A stretch of 64,000 nucleotides of DNA, taken from the NCBI RefSeq assembly GCF_042242105.1, contig NC_092019.1:21938828-22002827 (forward strand), given 5' to 3'. Positions 39,001 to 50,805 of the stretch are shown here, piece after piece. Numbering within the stretch: the first letter of the stretch is position 1; each line of letters begins with the position of its first letter. The notes under the pieces are model-generated. The model was not told where the DNA came from. It saw only the letters and a program-made list of their open reading frames with translations, and searched no databases. This DNA is from Pempheris klunzingeri. Lineage: Eukaryota; Chordata; Actinopteri; Acropomatiformes; Pempheridae. The position numbers and the translations under genes were made by a program.

Positions 39001-40641
39001 GTTGAGTTTCAGTTTCCCCAGAAGAAGAGGGAGGAAAATACTTCAGGACATTTTCTGTCTTAGATCATTTGTACAATGTACTTACATATCACTGCTACAT
39101 CCACTTCCTTCTTCAGGGTGTTGGTCACATGTTTTACTGTGCACACGTACAGCCCAGAATCTTCTGCTGCTACGTTAGAGATGGAGAAAGTGGCCGTTCC
39201 ACTTTGTTCCTGCAGGTCACTTAAAGTGTTGTTCTGCAGAAGAGTTTCTGTTCTATTTTGCAGGTTTCTGTCAGAAGACTTAGTCCATGTGAGAAGAGAT
39301 GGAGGGAAACTTTCAACACTGCAGCTCAGATTCAGAGTCTCACCCTCCTTCACATGTGGATTCCCAGTGATATTAATTTCCTTCACATCTATGAGACAAA
39401 ATAATATACCGTATCAAATACAGTGTTATAGGACAAAAGGTAAAGGTGAGAGTAAAGTACAGTCTACACTATACTCACAGGTCACATTCAGAGTCATCGT
39501 CTCCTCTGTAGTCGTGCTGCCTGTGAAGCCCACCTTACAGGTGACCTCAGTGCCGTGGTGTTCAGCTGAAAGGTTAAAGGTCAAAGTTGAGCTGTGTCTC
39601 TGTGTGACAGCCGCCACATTGTCAGTCTTGACAGCGGTGATGTTTCCTGTGATGTGAGAGTCGTTCTCTCCTGCTCTTCTCCACGTCCAGGTGATTTTAG
39701 GAGCAGATCCAGAGCAGAGACCAGGAGCAGTGCAGGTCAGGGTGGTCTGCTGTTCCTCTGTCAGAGGAGGAATCATCACTGTGGGCCTCTGGGTCAGATC
39801 TCAGGGGAGAGCAGATATGTTGTTAAACGTTTCAGTGGGGCAATAGGCCTTCTGACAGGAGTCAGGAGTTTGTTGGTGCAGTTCATAGGTGACACACAAA
39901 CACATTCACTGTGTATATTTGTTGTAGCTCTTCCTACCTTTAACAGAGACAGCTGTTTTTAGGGAAAATGTAAATCCATCTTCCTGCTCACTCCATCTGA
40001 TGCCATTAACTCTGAGCTGATACGACCCAGAGTCTGACTCAGTGAGGTCCTTGATGATGATGCTGCAGGTGTTCTGCGTCACGTCAGGCTCCAGCAGAGA
40101 CACTCGTCCTTTGAACCCAGACTGAACTTTCTTGTTGTTCTTGTTAGTGTGGAATATTATGTCTGAGTCACCACATCTTTGTTTAGATGGTTCACATTTG
40201 TACCAAACCATATTTTGGGGTGTAAAGTAACGAGGAGTGCTGAAAGAACAGGGTATCACAACACAGAGTCCAGCCTCTGCTGTTATCGCTTCTCTAAGAG
40301 TGACACAGAATCCAGCAAAACAATCCGTCCTTCCTCCCACTGATGCTCCTGTTAACGACACAGTGAAACAAACATAAGGGGTATTTCAATTTTTAACAAA
40401 ACACCATATTTAATAAAATGATTAAGAAAGCCCGCTACTCCTGATGGATAATAAACCGTTTTCGTTTTCTGTAACTGCTGTTGTCATCAGTGGCAACCAC
40501 AAAGCACTCATCATGAAAAATGAATAACTGTTTTGTTCACATCTTTAATGATGGCATTGAGAGGTAATAAAGATGCATACCTGTGTCAGCACTGCTGCCT
40601 CTCACAGAGAACAGCAGAGTTGCCCAGATGAGAACAAACAT
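36074..40641 (-). CDS. Siglec C, inhibitory, five Ig domains
   Basis: Nine coding exons: 40641-40581, 40348-39938, 39799-39479, 39388-39086, 38705-38424, 38336-38052, 37865-37754, 37654-37579 and 36499-36074. The model gives 758 residues. Leader [16 protein letters not shown]-set with [16 protein letters not shown] and SYQLR, four C2-set domains, a transmembrane helix in exon 7 ending CCLAKKCHR, and a long acidic tail. Tail tyrosines: Y659 (VEYASI, ITIM), Y686 (TEYAEI, ITSM-like) and Y748 (AVYSNV, ITIM-like with YxN); Y630 (QTYCQD) matches no motif. The near-identity with B and D runs from the middle of the last Ig exon (about 38082) to the start of the V exon (about 40359), almost exactly the ectodomain; leader flank and tail are more diverged. 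Confidence 0.87.
36176..36222 (-). repeat. In-frame GAG/GAA triplet run coding poly-Glu
   Basis: CTC/TTC triplets on the plus strand encode a run of 12 glutamates in the Siglec C tail, between the TEYAEI and VYSNV motifs. A and B have shorter acidic runs at the same place. Confidence 0.9.
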
Positions 40642-41116
40642 CCTGGTCTGATGCTTAAGACAGTCAGGCTCTCCCTCCGCAGGACAAACTTCACACTGAA
40701 AGTGTGGTAAACATGCAGGAACTGAGCCAGAGGAAACTCTACAGCTGATATCACAGATCTTAATACAGGATGTTGCATGTTGAGTTATTCCATAGTTGCG
40801 TGATCAGCACAATGTATCCGTGGGTGTGACCGCCCTGACATTCTGTATGGTAACACATTTTGTAATGGTCCTACACTGGAAATTAACTTTACGACAATAA
40901 TCTTTACAAGAAATGCTGCTTTTGATCGCTGAAATCAGTCATTAAACGCACCAACTGTGACAAATACAGATCATTGTTAATCCTCCCATCCATCCTCACA
41001 CTTTCTCCAGTCCAGTCCACCTTTACTTCACCAGAAAATCCAGGAAAGTCAAAAAAAACATTTTTATTTGATCAATTAGCGAAAAATGTAATCACTTCAG
41101 CAATGTTGGGTTTTAC

Positions 41117-41215
41117 CTCTTTCTGTCTCGTTCGCCCGCTCTCTTCTCTTCTCTCCACAGTGTTCCTGCTCTGAACTGCCTCTTCCTCTCAACACTTTTC
41201 TATTTCTTCCCTCTT
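41117..41215 (-). promoter_or_regulatory. Untranslated first exon region of Siglec C
   Basis: Homologous in style and position to 33575-33660 and 49717-49802, with a donor GTAAAAC (GT at 41116-41115). It is more diverged than the B/D pair. Confidence 0.45.
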
Positions 41216-43629
41216 TGTGCAACAACAATGTTTCAGGAAGTTTCCCCAGACACCACTGAGCTGTATTTCTCCCCTCGCAGGCTTTCATACTCTTAATGTA
41301 TTCTCATAATATCAGAATATGTGTGTCAAATAATGTCTAATTACAAATTTGCACCTTTGACATTGAATAATACGATGTGGTTTCTTTAGATCCACTCCAT
41401 GGCTAAAGTAATGATTTTTGAAAAGGGAAGTCCTGTAAAAGTGTGTGTGTTGAGCAACAGACAAACCAGTACAAGCAGTGAAGAGTTCAGCAGAGACTAG
41501 AGAGTCTCACACACGGGATATTTATACAACACAGTGTGTGGGGTTTATCATCATGACGTACACCAAAACATCTCATCTAGTGAGCACAGTTTTGGGCAGA
41601 GATCAGTTTGGTCCACTACAGGAGGAACCTGTAGTTACGTACAGTTGGTACACACACAATTGATATATGAAAGAGAAGAACTATCACAATAGTAAGCCAC
41701 CAAAGATCTTGCCTTATCAGCCTTGACTCAGTGTAGGGAGAAACAGTAGTTACATACAGTTGGTGCTTCTTCTATCAGCATGCACAGTCAGTAATTTTTC
41801 CATTACACACTTCTCACATATTTCTATGGGACTGTTTTGAAGTGTTGGTATTGAACCTTGAATCAGCTGAACAATGCGCGGCACATACGACATGCGTGCT
41901 GCTGTAAATGGTCTGCACTAATAGCTATGCAGTGAGAGTTGAGTGATGACGGTCAAATGAACTTCGTCGTGCATTAAAAAGATAACTTGTGACACTTGTA
42001 AGCACCAACAGTTTCAAATACAAGGTATTTGCTTCCAGCATTTCCCTTTTTCAGCTGCATGCGGCCTCCTGTGAAGCACTTCTGCATATTTGTGTGTTTT
42101 TATGATTAATATTGTGCAATATAGAGATGTAGATACTGTTCAGAGCACAGAAGTGTTCATTTAAATACTGACTTATACGACACCGCTGTGGTCCCACTAT
42201 CTCCACTAACTTCCTATTTGCACTTCAAGGTGCCAGATTCTGACTATTTTTAGCTGCACTCATTTAACATATTGATTTCAGATATCAGAACCTAGAGCAA
42301 CCAGAGGTTAGAAAGGCTGCCCGCAAACCCACAATCAATTGTAGAATCTTCCAACATCTCCAGACTTGTTGAGAAATCTACAAAGCACTTAAATTGCAGC
42401 AGGAATCTCTTTGGTGTGAATAGGGAACAACAAAGAAGTGCTGGAGTTTTACCCTTAACACCTGACATGCAAATACAGCAATCCTGATCTTACCTGACAA
42501 TAATATGTGCTGTTAAAGTCGCAGTTAACACAGGCACTCATTTAAATAATGGCTTTTTCTTCAATAGCGTCCATGTAGCGTGATGCAGCGATTTCAAATC
42601 AATGCCAGAAATTATTCCTACACAGGCCACATAGAACACATCGGATTTTAGAGCTTCTTCTACTTAATATTAACATTTTCATGCAGGAATTATGATTCTT
42701 TCAATATTTTCCATGTAACGTGACGCAGAGATTCCTGTGTAATATCGTCATACATGTATGTTTCTGCATGTCTCTGCATGGTGGTGGTGTGGGGGTGGTG
42801 AATGGGAGTTGGAGGCTCAAACATTAGAAACATTCAGTAAAAAAAAAAAGGGCTGAGAATCCACGAGTGCTTCCACGAGTCTTCATTTTAAACAAGCACT
42901 ACGTTGGCTGAGTTTATTTAGTACTTTATTCTCTCTCTCTGGCTGAAAGTGTATCTACGGCTTGCAATTATTTTTCTAATTCCATGACAGAGATCAAGAG
43001 TGATTGATCTGTTACAGAAAACACTGAAATAAACAAAAGGTTGTTTCCTATTATTACTATTTATAATGCTCATCACAGGCCTCTTGGACACATTCCATCG
43101 TTTAAGCTACTTTTGACAATTTCACCTGTCTTGGTGCAAATCAACGTGACAACAGGTGCGCTGGAGAAGCAACAGCAAGACAACCCCCCAAAAAGGGAAT
43201 GGTTTTACAGGTGGTAGCCACAGACAAATGCTCTCTCCTTGTCCTTCCTGACTGATTCCTCCTCTAGTTTTGCATTTTGCTGGTGTTCTTGTCACTACTG
43301 GTACCTGCAGCCCATTCGGGGCCATAAACACTACTGAGTCACATTGTGAGTTACTGTGATGAAATTCCCGCAAGTGGTATGAATCCAACCCTCAGTCGGT
43401 TTTGGTTTCCATTGACTGTTGCATCCTTTTGTTTTTGAATCTTGTTCCCAAATTACACAATGTACAGTGAAGATTTTGAACTTGAATGTTTAGTTAATCG
43501 AGATCTGATGTGTGATTTAAACGTTTCCTTCATTTTTTTTGAGCAGCGTATTGTGACAAATTATGGAGAACTGTTTCACCAATGATTATCTTTAATATTG
43601 GCATCATAACAAAATTACAATAAATGTAC
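41216..43629. other. Gap between Siglec C and the orphan leader
   Basis: No Ig exon on either strand. About 42060-42250 resembles the upstream flank of B (about 33900-34240), so it is a diverged duplicate of that flank. An 88-residue frame at 43122-43388 has no recognisable domain. Confidence 0.45.
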
Positions 43630-44150
43630 CTGTGTCAACATTTCTACTTCTCGCAGAGAGAAACAAAATCACCAAGGTGACAACAAACATCCTGATTTGA
43701 TGACTAACACCGTCACTCTGTCCTTTAACACTACAAGTGTGGTCAGAATATGAGAAGTTCAGTTTATGAAACTAAGGACTCTACACAGTTGTCATCACAG
43801 GTCTTAAAACAGGATGTTGCATCTTCATTTATTCCACTGTTGCTTAAATCACTTTGGCCACCACTTCACCCAGTGTACGGCTAATCTGATACTTTTACTG
43901 TGAAGCAGTTTGTGAAATCTGCACTAGAAAGGCATTATATCAACAAACATACAACAGCTCACTAACAGCTCCCTCCCATCCTCCAGCACCATTTCCTAAC
44001 ACTGTCCACCTTTCTTGATTCACTACAGCTACACCAGGACATTTTTCATATTCATTTACAAGGGTAAATGTTGCATTTGACCTTTTTCTATCTTGATCTC
44101 TGCTCTGAAATGACTCTTCCTCTCCTCACTTTCCTGTTTCTTCTCCCTTT
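43630..44150 (-). pseudogene. Orphan Siglec leader and first exon (gene relic or alternative start)
   Basis: A 61-base leader exon (43690-43630), the same length as in Siglecs A-D, starts with MFVVTLVILFLSARSR and ends in phase 1 at a GTAC donor. Upstream, at 44082-44150, lies a relative of the shared untranslated first exon, but its donor has drifted to GTCAAA. No V-set exon follows before Siglec C's own leader. It is either the remnant of a lost Siglec copy or an alternative promoter and leader that could splice to the Siglec C V exon at 40348, with which it is in phase. Confidence 0.65.
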
Positions 44151-44812
44151 GTGTCAAGAAGAGGGATTTGTGAAGCTGTTGTTGTTTTTAGATTATCTCC
44201 ATGAATGTGAAACTTCTTGAAAACAGGAAGTGTTTGTATAATATAAACCTTGTCATTAGGATACACCAACAAACCAGTAGAGCACTGCACTGATTACTAG
44301 TGTAATAGTTCATCATTTCAGGCTTCTTTTATATTGATTCAGTCATGCAGAGCACATACTGTAAACAACCAGGTGTGCATTACGCTAAATGCTCTGTGTT
44401 ACAGCCTAATATTATATTGGTCATATATGAAAAAAGACAACTCTCACCACTGGTGAAGTGCATCAGATATCTAAGTATTTGCATGTTATTTCTCAGTTTT
44501 AACAACCTGCAGTCTAGAAAGCAGCTTTGTATTTGATCAGGTTCATATCTGCAACACGTTTCTAAACAGGGAGGTAATCAGCGATGTGTTGAACATGTCC
44601 GAGCTGCAGGTTTATAATGATGGCCTACAGTTGATGTAATTAATGAAGTCTCTGTTTCATCATGAGAGATTACATTGTTTCAACAAAGTTAATTACTGAT
44701 ATTCATGCATTGTGGAAATACCCAAACAACAATAGCTGTTTCCTTAAATAATATAATAACTGATGCTTCCTCATGTGGGGATTCTTGAATCCTTCATTTT
44801 GAATTCCTGAAT

Positions 44813-44938
44813 CATTGGGTCTCTCTCTAATTAAAGAGTTTGGTCTAGACCTGCTCTTTATGTAAAGCGTCTTGAGATAATGCTGTTATGATTTGGCGCT
44901 CTATAAATAAAGATTGATTGATTGATTGAGATTGATTA
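44813..44938 (+). mobile_element. 3' end of an L2/CR1-type LINE or derived SINE
   Basis: The segment with tgtaaagcgtcttgagataa and ggcgctctataaataaag, followed by (attg)n, matches the typical 3' tail of L2-clade LINEs and SINEs that share it in fish. Only about 125 bases are recognisable. Confidence 0.6.
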
Positions 44939-45115
44939 AACTTTATAATGGACTGATATAAAATGTGGTGTTTGGTGTGATTATCAGGAGAGGTTCAACA
45001 TTCTTTGGGCCAAATATTCATAGTTGTGTGTAGCCATAATGCCTCTCCGTTGTTTAGAATATGAAATTTCGACAACTAATAAGAAGCTTCAACAAATTTA
45101 CAAATAAAAATGGCC

Positions 45116-45121
45116 TTTATT
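45116..45121 (-). terminator. Candidate poly(A) signal of Siglec D
   Basis: AATAAA on the minus strand about 345 bases after the Siglec D stop codon at 45463. Use is unproven. Confidence 0.4.
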
Positions 45122-45462
45122 GCTGAAAACCATTGGATGGTTTCCTCCCTTTTGCATAAACTGTACAGTTTGTATTCCAGACACATTGTTAAAGATTTCT
45201 TATAAATTATTTACAATAAAATTTGAAATATTAGTCCATTGACTTGAACAGTACTGTTTCAGATCTCCAGACTGGTCTGTAAAACACTTAAATGACTAAT
45301 AATGATAACATAATAATAATGCTAAGTGTAAGTTGTACTTAAATTCAAATAACCCAAAGAAATGCTATGTTTATGAAATCTTACAATGACAATATGATGT
45401 GACGGATCAGACAAAGTATGGAAGTACCATCTTCCCACCCACACTAAGTGGAAGCAGAGACT

Positions 45463-48400
45463 TTAGTTCAGATTCTGGCCAATAACATCGTACTCTGCTG
45501 ATGGCTCAGTTTTCTGCAATGACATGTAAGTTCTGTCCTCCAGGTTTGGTGTCACCTTTTTTCTTGTGTTCCTTTGAAGAGAAGAGAGAGCGAGACATGA
45601 TGTGTAAAAGTCCCCACTGCACCGAGAGTGCCTTTGAAGATGTATTGATATAAGTGCAGAGACAATAACTTTTTTGGAAAAGCAACTTTTTGAAAAACTG
45701 ACACTTAAGAAAAGGAACTTCAAAAGCAACTTACTGTAACTTAAAAAAAAAATATCTTTGGGAAAAGTTAGTTAAAAAAGTAAAGAAGTACAGTTGGAAT
45801 GATAGGATAAAGCCTGTGAGATAATGACCTCAGTGGGGACCCCAGTCGGTAGGTTGAGGGTTAAAGCATCAAATGATGACATAGTAACTTACCAAAGGAC
45901 CATCATGCAGACAGCATTCACAGTGAGGGATACGGCAGCGACAGCCCAGGGAAGCGCTGCACTTAGTCCATGTTGATCTGCTGTTAGAATGCTGTTAGTA
46001 GATTGTAAAAGTATTCAAGTGCTATGTTTAGGATGTGTCAGCTATCCTCATTTACTCCGTTATTTATACCTATAGCTAGATGACAAAAAAATATTTACAT
46101 CTCACATGACTTTTTTATTATATACGATATACTATATTTATATAGTATTCAAATGATCTTTTTATGAATGCATTTTTGTTAAGCTGCTGTTAAATACACC
46201 CAATACTTCCTGCAAAGTTTCAATGGAAAAGCCTTCCAGAGAGGAGAGGGTATTTTGCCACAGAACTCCTTAAAGACTATTCATATGTGTGTTTCATGTT
46301 TACAGTGTTCATTGACATCAAGCCACAGCAAATCAACAAAAGTAGTCTAACTGAGGCAGAGGAATTTAGATGAAATGCTTTTGTCTAATATCAGCTTCTC
46401 TCAAAAACTGCAATGTTTATTGTCAGTTTGACTATGTGTGGTAAACTCTAGCTGTGATGGCTGTGGTTGTAGACCAACCCTGGAGTATTCTAAACATGGT
46501 GTCAGCCATAGGTTTCTGATGGATTGTCATAAAGGGAAATTGTTTGCTGTGCTATCTTTGTCAGATACCACAACCAAGAAAGAAACGGATTGGGGCAAAG
46601 AGGGTCAAACCTGAGCTGAGGAATTATGAACATATGGAAACCACCAAGGCTGAGTGTGACTGGGTGAAACACCAGCCAACAGACCTGCTGAATGTACACT
46701 TTGAAAAGGCCAGGCAACTGTTAAAGAAAATGATTGTTATGTGTGTGTGTTCACCTTCTTGCATCTCTGAAGCTATGATGGTGATGCTCTGTTGAACACC
46801 CCCCATGTCATTGCTGCTGACACACTCAACCACAGTGCTGCTGTGGTCCTTCACACTGAGGGTGATGGTGCTGTTGACTGTGTGCTTTGACACAGTGGCA
46901 GTGACAGAGTACTCAGTGTGGTTCTCCAACAGCGGCCATCTGATGGTGGGTAAAGGAATCCCCTGACTGATGCACACACAGGTCAGGACCTCCGACTGAA
47001 GCTCACATCCAGACTTATTCAAGATCTTTGGAAACCCTGTAAACACACGAGCAGAATCACAGCAAAATGCAGACAGTGTGAAGATCAACTTCCTTTTCAA
47101 GACGATTACTACTGTCTCCTTACAAGTCACAGTTACATCAGCAGATGTAGTCACAGCTGTGTCCAGCTGTTTTGCTGTACAGATGTACCGTCCTGAATGT
47201 TCCACCATCACATCAGAGATGATGAGTGTGGCTGATCCAGTGTGCAGCTCGGTGCTGAAACCAAGTTTAGTCCATGTGATATGAGACGGAGGAAAACTTT
47301 CAGCACTGCAGGTCAGATTCAGAACGCCTCCCTCCCTCACAGTTGTACCTCCACTGATTACAGGCACCCTCATATCTGTGAAGCAGATTTTAAACAAAGT
47401 AACTTCACAATGTGACTTGTGATTGTGTTCATACATTGAATGCCCCATCTATATTCTACCACTGGAGGGCGCAAAAGTCTTTTCAAACCCCAGACAGAGT
47501 AAATCATCTCGCTCCAGCGAGGCTGATTTCCATTGAAAACTGAATCAGATAAAGTTAATTTTATGTTACATTGCTGAAGCACACTGAGTTTGTTCCATCG
47601 GTCTTTGAAGGTGTGGAAGTTATTCAGGAGGACATTGACAGGCTCATTAAGGTTGTTTGCTGCTCTAAACGTTGAGTTTCAGTTTCCCCAGAAGAAGAGG
47701 GAGGAAAATACTTCAGGACATTTTCTGTCTTAGATCATTTGTACAATGTACTCACATATCACTGCTACATCCACTTCCTTCTTCAGGGTGTTGTTCACAT
47801 GTTTTACTGTGCACACGTACAGCCCAGAATCTTCTGCTGCTACGTTAGAGATGGAGAAAGTGGCCGTTCCACTTTGTTCCTGCAGGTCACTTAAAGTGTC
47901 GTTCTGCAGAAGAGTTTCTGTTCTATTTTGCAGGTTTCTGTCAGAAGACTTAGTCCATGTGAGAAGAGATGGAGGGAAACTTTCAACACTGCAGCTCAGA
48001 TTCAGAGTCTCACCCTCCTTCACACTTGGATTCCCAGTGATATTAATTTCCTTCAAATCTATGAGACAAAATAATATACCGTATCAAATACAGTGTTATA
48101 GGACAAAAGGTAAAGGTGAGAGTAAAGTACAGTCTACACTATACTCACAGGTCACATTCAGAGTCACCGTCTCCTCTGTAGTCGTGTTGCCTGTGAAGCC
48201 CACCTTACAGGTGACCTCAGTGCCGTGGTGTTCAGCTGAAAGGTTAAAGGTCAAAGTTGAGCTGTGTTTCTGTGTGACAGCCGCCACATTGTCAGTCTTG
48301 ACAGCGGTGATGTTTCCTGTGATGTGAGAGTCGTTCTCTCCTGCTCTTCTCCACGTCCAGGTGATTTTAGGAGCAGATCCAGAGCAGAGACCAGGAGCAG

Positions 48401-49412
48401 TGCAGGTCAGGGTGGTCTGCTGTCCCTCTGTCAGAGGAGGAATCATCACTGTGGGCCTCTGGGTCAGATCTCAGGGGAGAGCAGATATGTTGTTAAACGT
48501 TTCAGTGGGGCAATAGGCCTTCTGACAGGAGTCAGGAGTTTGTTGGTGCAGTTCATAGGTGACACACAAACACATTCACTGTGTATATTTGTTGTAGCTC
48601 TTCCTACCTTTAACAGAGACAGCTGTTTTTAGGGAAAATGTAAATCCATCTTCCTGCTCACTCCATCTGATGTCATTAACTCTGAGCTGATACGACCCAG
48701 AGTCTGACTCAGTGAGGTCCTTGATGATGATGCTGCAGGTGTTCTGCGTCACGTCAGGCTCCAGCAGAGACACTCGTCCTTTGAACCCAGACTGAACTTT
48801 CTTGTTGTTCTTTTTAGTGTGGAATATTATGTCTGAGTCACCACATCTTTGTTTAGATGGTTCACATTTGTACCAAACCATATTTTGGAGTATAAAGTAA
48901 GGAGGAGTGCTGAAAGAACAGGGTATCACAACACAGAGTCCAGCCTCTGCTGTTATCGCTTCTCTAAGAGTGACACAGAATCCAAAAGAACAGACCGTCC
49001 TTCCTCCCACTGATGCTCCTGTTAACGAGGCAAACAAAACAGAGGCTAAAAAACATGGGAATGGTTTAGCAGATGTTTAGATTTTCACATACACCTAAAT
49101 ATCTAATCACAAGATTACCTCAGATAGGTAGCACGTCTGCTGTTTGACCAGACAACATAACATGATTTCTGTGTTTCAAACCACCTGTTCACTCTCTGGG
49201 ATATATTGTTACGCAAATCAATTTGGTTAAGCATTTCAGTAAAACATATAAAGGGGCATTTATTACTGAAAACTATTTCAGGCTACTTGTATATTAGAAT
49301 TTTATGTGCAAAGTGTCGCCATCAAAACAAGGTTACAATGGAGATGGATACCTGTGTCCGCATTGCTGCCTCTCACAGAGAACAGCAGAGTTGCCCAGAT
49401 GAGAACAAGCAT
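45463..49412 (-). CDS. Siglec D, activating type with an ITAM tail
   Basis: Eight coding exons: 49412-49352, 49018-48608, 48469-48149, 48058-47756, 47375-47124, 47036-46755, 45977-45893 and 45571-45463. The model gives 607 residues. Leader [16 protein letters not shown]-set ([21 protein letters not shown] with R133), four C2-set domains, an uncharged transmembrane helix ([20 protein letters not shown]) and a 36-residue tail. The tail holds Y587 and Y599 in DRTYMSL, eight residues, YDVI, which fits the ITAM consensus D/ExxYxxL/I-x(6-12)-YxxL/I. There is no ITIM of the A-C type. It should signal through Syk-type kinases in cis without a charged-residue adaptor partner; this is inference from the motif. 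The third C2 exon has a 30-base in-frame deletion relative to B and C. The transmembrane exon acceptor is a tandem CAGCAG (45977 or 45980). Linking the last two exons to this gene rests on phase, order and strand. Confidence 0.82.
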
Positions 49413-49716
49413 CCTGACTAGATGATGGAAAGTCAGCGTCTCCCTCCACAGGATGAACTTTTCCTGTCAGAAACACATCTTACACATTGAGCTGACCAGA
49501 GTCACCTCCTCGGCCGACAGCACAGATTTAAATACAAGCTGATTCACCAAGTTCACCTGTGTAGTCACATGAATACGAAACATCTTCTTCAGGGCTATGA
49601 GCCCCCCGAAATGTTTCATCTGTTCAGGACTGCTGCTAGATAAATTATCTGCAGCTAAAACAGCTCAGAAATAGATCATCTCTACACACACACACACAGT
49701 AAATGTTGTGCTTTAC

Positions 49717-49802
49717 CTCTTTGTGTCTTGTTCTCCAGCTCTCTTCTCTCCTCAGTGATCTGTGCTGAATCTCTCTGATCTGATCTGATCTGACTTGTCT
49801 TC
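49717..49802 (-). promoter_or_regulatory. Untranslated first exon region of Siglec D
   Basis: Nearly identical to the Siglec B counterpart at 33575-33660, donor GTAAAGC. If both are promoters, B and D should be expressed in much the same cells. Confidence 0.5.
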
Positions 49803-50805
49803 CTCTTTTTGTTCTTCTTCCTTCTTCGTTAACAAGTTTCCAGGAAGTTTCTGCTGCCTCTCCAGACTGCCACCTTTAGAGCTACAGTCTGCTAATATCA
49901 CACGTGTATTTGATATACCGAGTTGGGAATGTGCAACTTTGAATGATAAAATGAAAAAAGTCTTGAACGCTTTTTTAAATCCTATAATGACTGTGAGAAA
50001 CTATGGCAAAGGGAAAATGCAGTATATGTGCAGTTTCCACCCACCAACAATCTTTCTGCTTTGTAATGCATAACACAATATGTATATATACCAGTCAATA
50101 ATAACGGTCATTAAAAAGTAATTAATTTCATCATTAGTTTATTCATGTGTAAAAAGACAGCTCCGGTTGGATTCATCGTAGTTGTTCATTTCAACTTCGT
50201 GGTTTTGGAGAGAACTTTTGCATTTGTAAATGAATGGTTTTATGGTTTCATTGTGTATTGTACAACACTCAGACAAGTTACTCAAATGCTCATTCATTTA
50301 AACATTGCCTTATATGACATTGCTGTATTCTCAGATAATTTCCTAGGTGCTAGATTACAACTATTTCTGTCTTCATCACTGACGATACGTCGGCATGTTA
50401 AACGCTCACTATAGAACTTGTCAACGCTGCAGAATGTACCGGACGTAAGAAAGGCGTTGTTGTTAGCGACAGCTCAAGAGTTTCACCCCAAAACTAAAGT
50501 GTGTTTTTGGTCAGACTGACCACATTAAAAAGGGAAGTAATCCATGACTTGTTCAACAAGAAAACTGTTACAACTGCTACAACAAAACTAAAAAACAGCA
50601 CTCTGATCTGCAATTTACAATTCTTCATATTTTATATCAGAATAAATTCAAAACAGTTTTAAGAGGAACTGAAGAGATCCCATCCTACTGCAGTTCCACT
50701 GTGAGAGAAATCTACAGTCCTTGTTCTGCAGTGATGCATCTCAATAATCAGTCAGCGCCAATGTGAGGTTTCAGCAGTGTGAGTTAGACAACTGCAAATG
50801 ACCAA

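Noticed and set aside
43122-43388. An 88-residue minus-strand frame downstream of the orphan leader.
   Set aside because: It lacks the paired cysteines, the Trp and the Y-x-C or Y-x-x-R strands of a Siglec V domain, so it is not the missing V exon.
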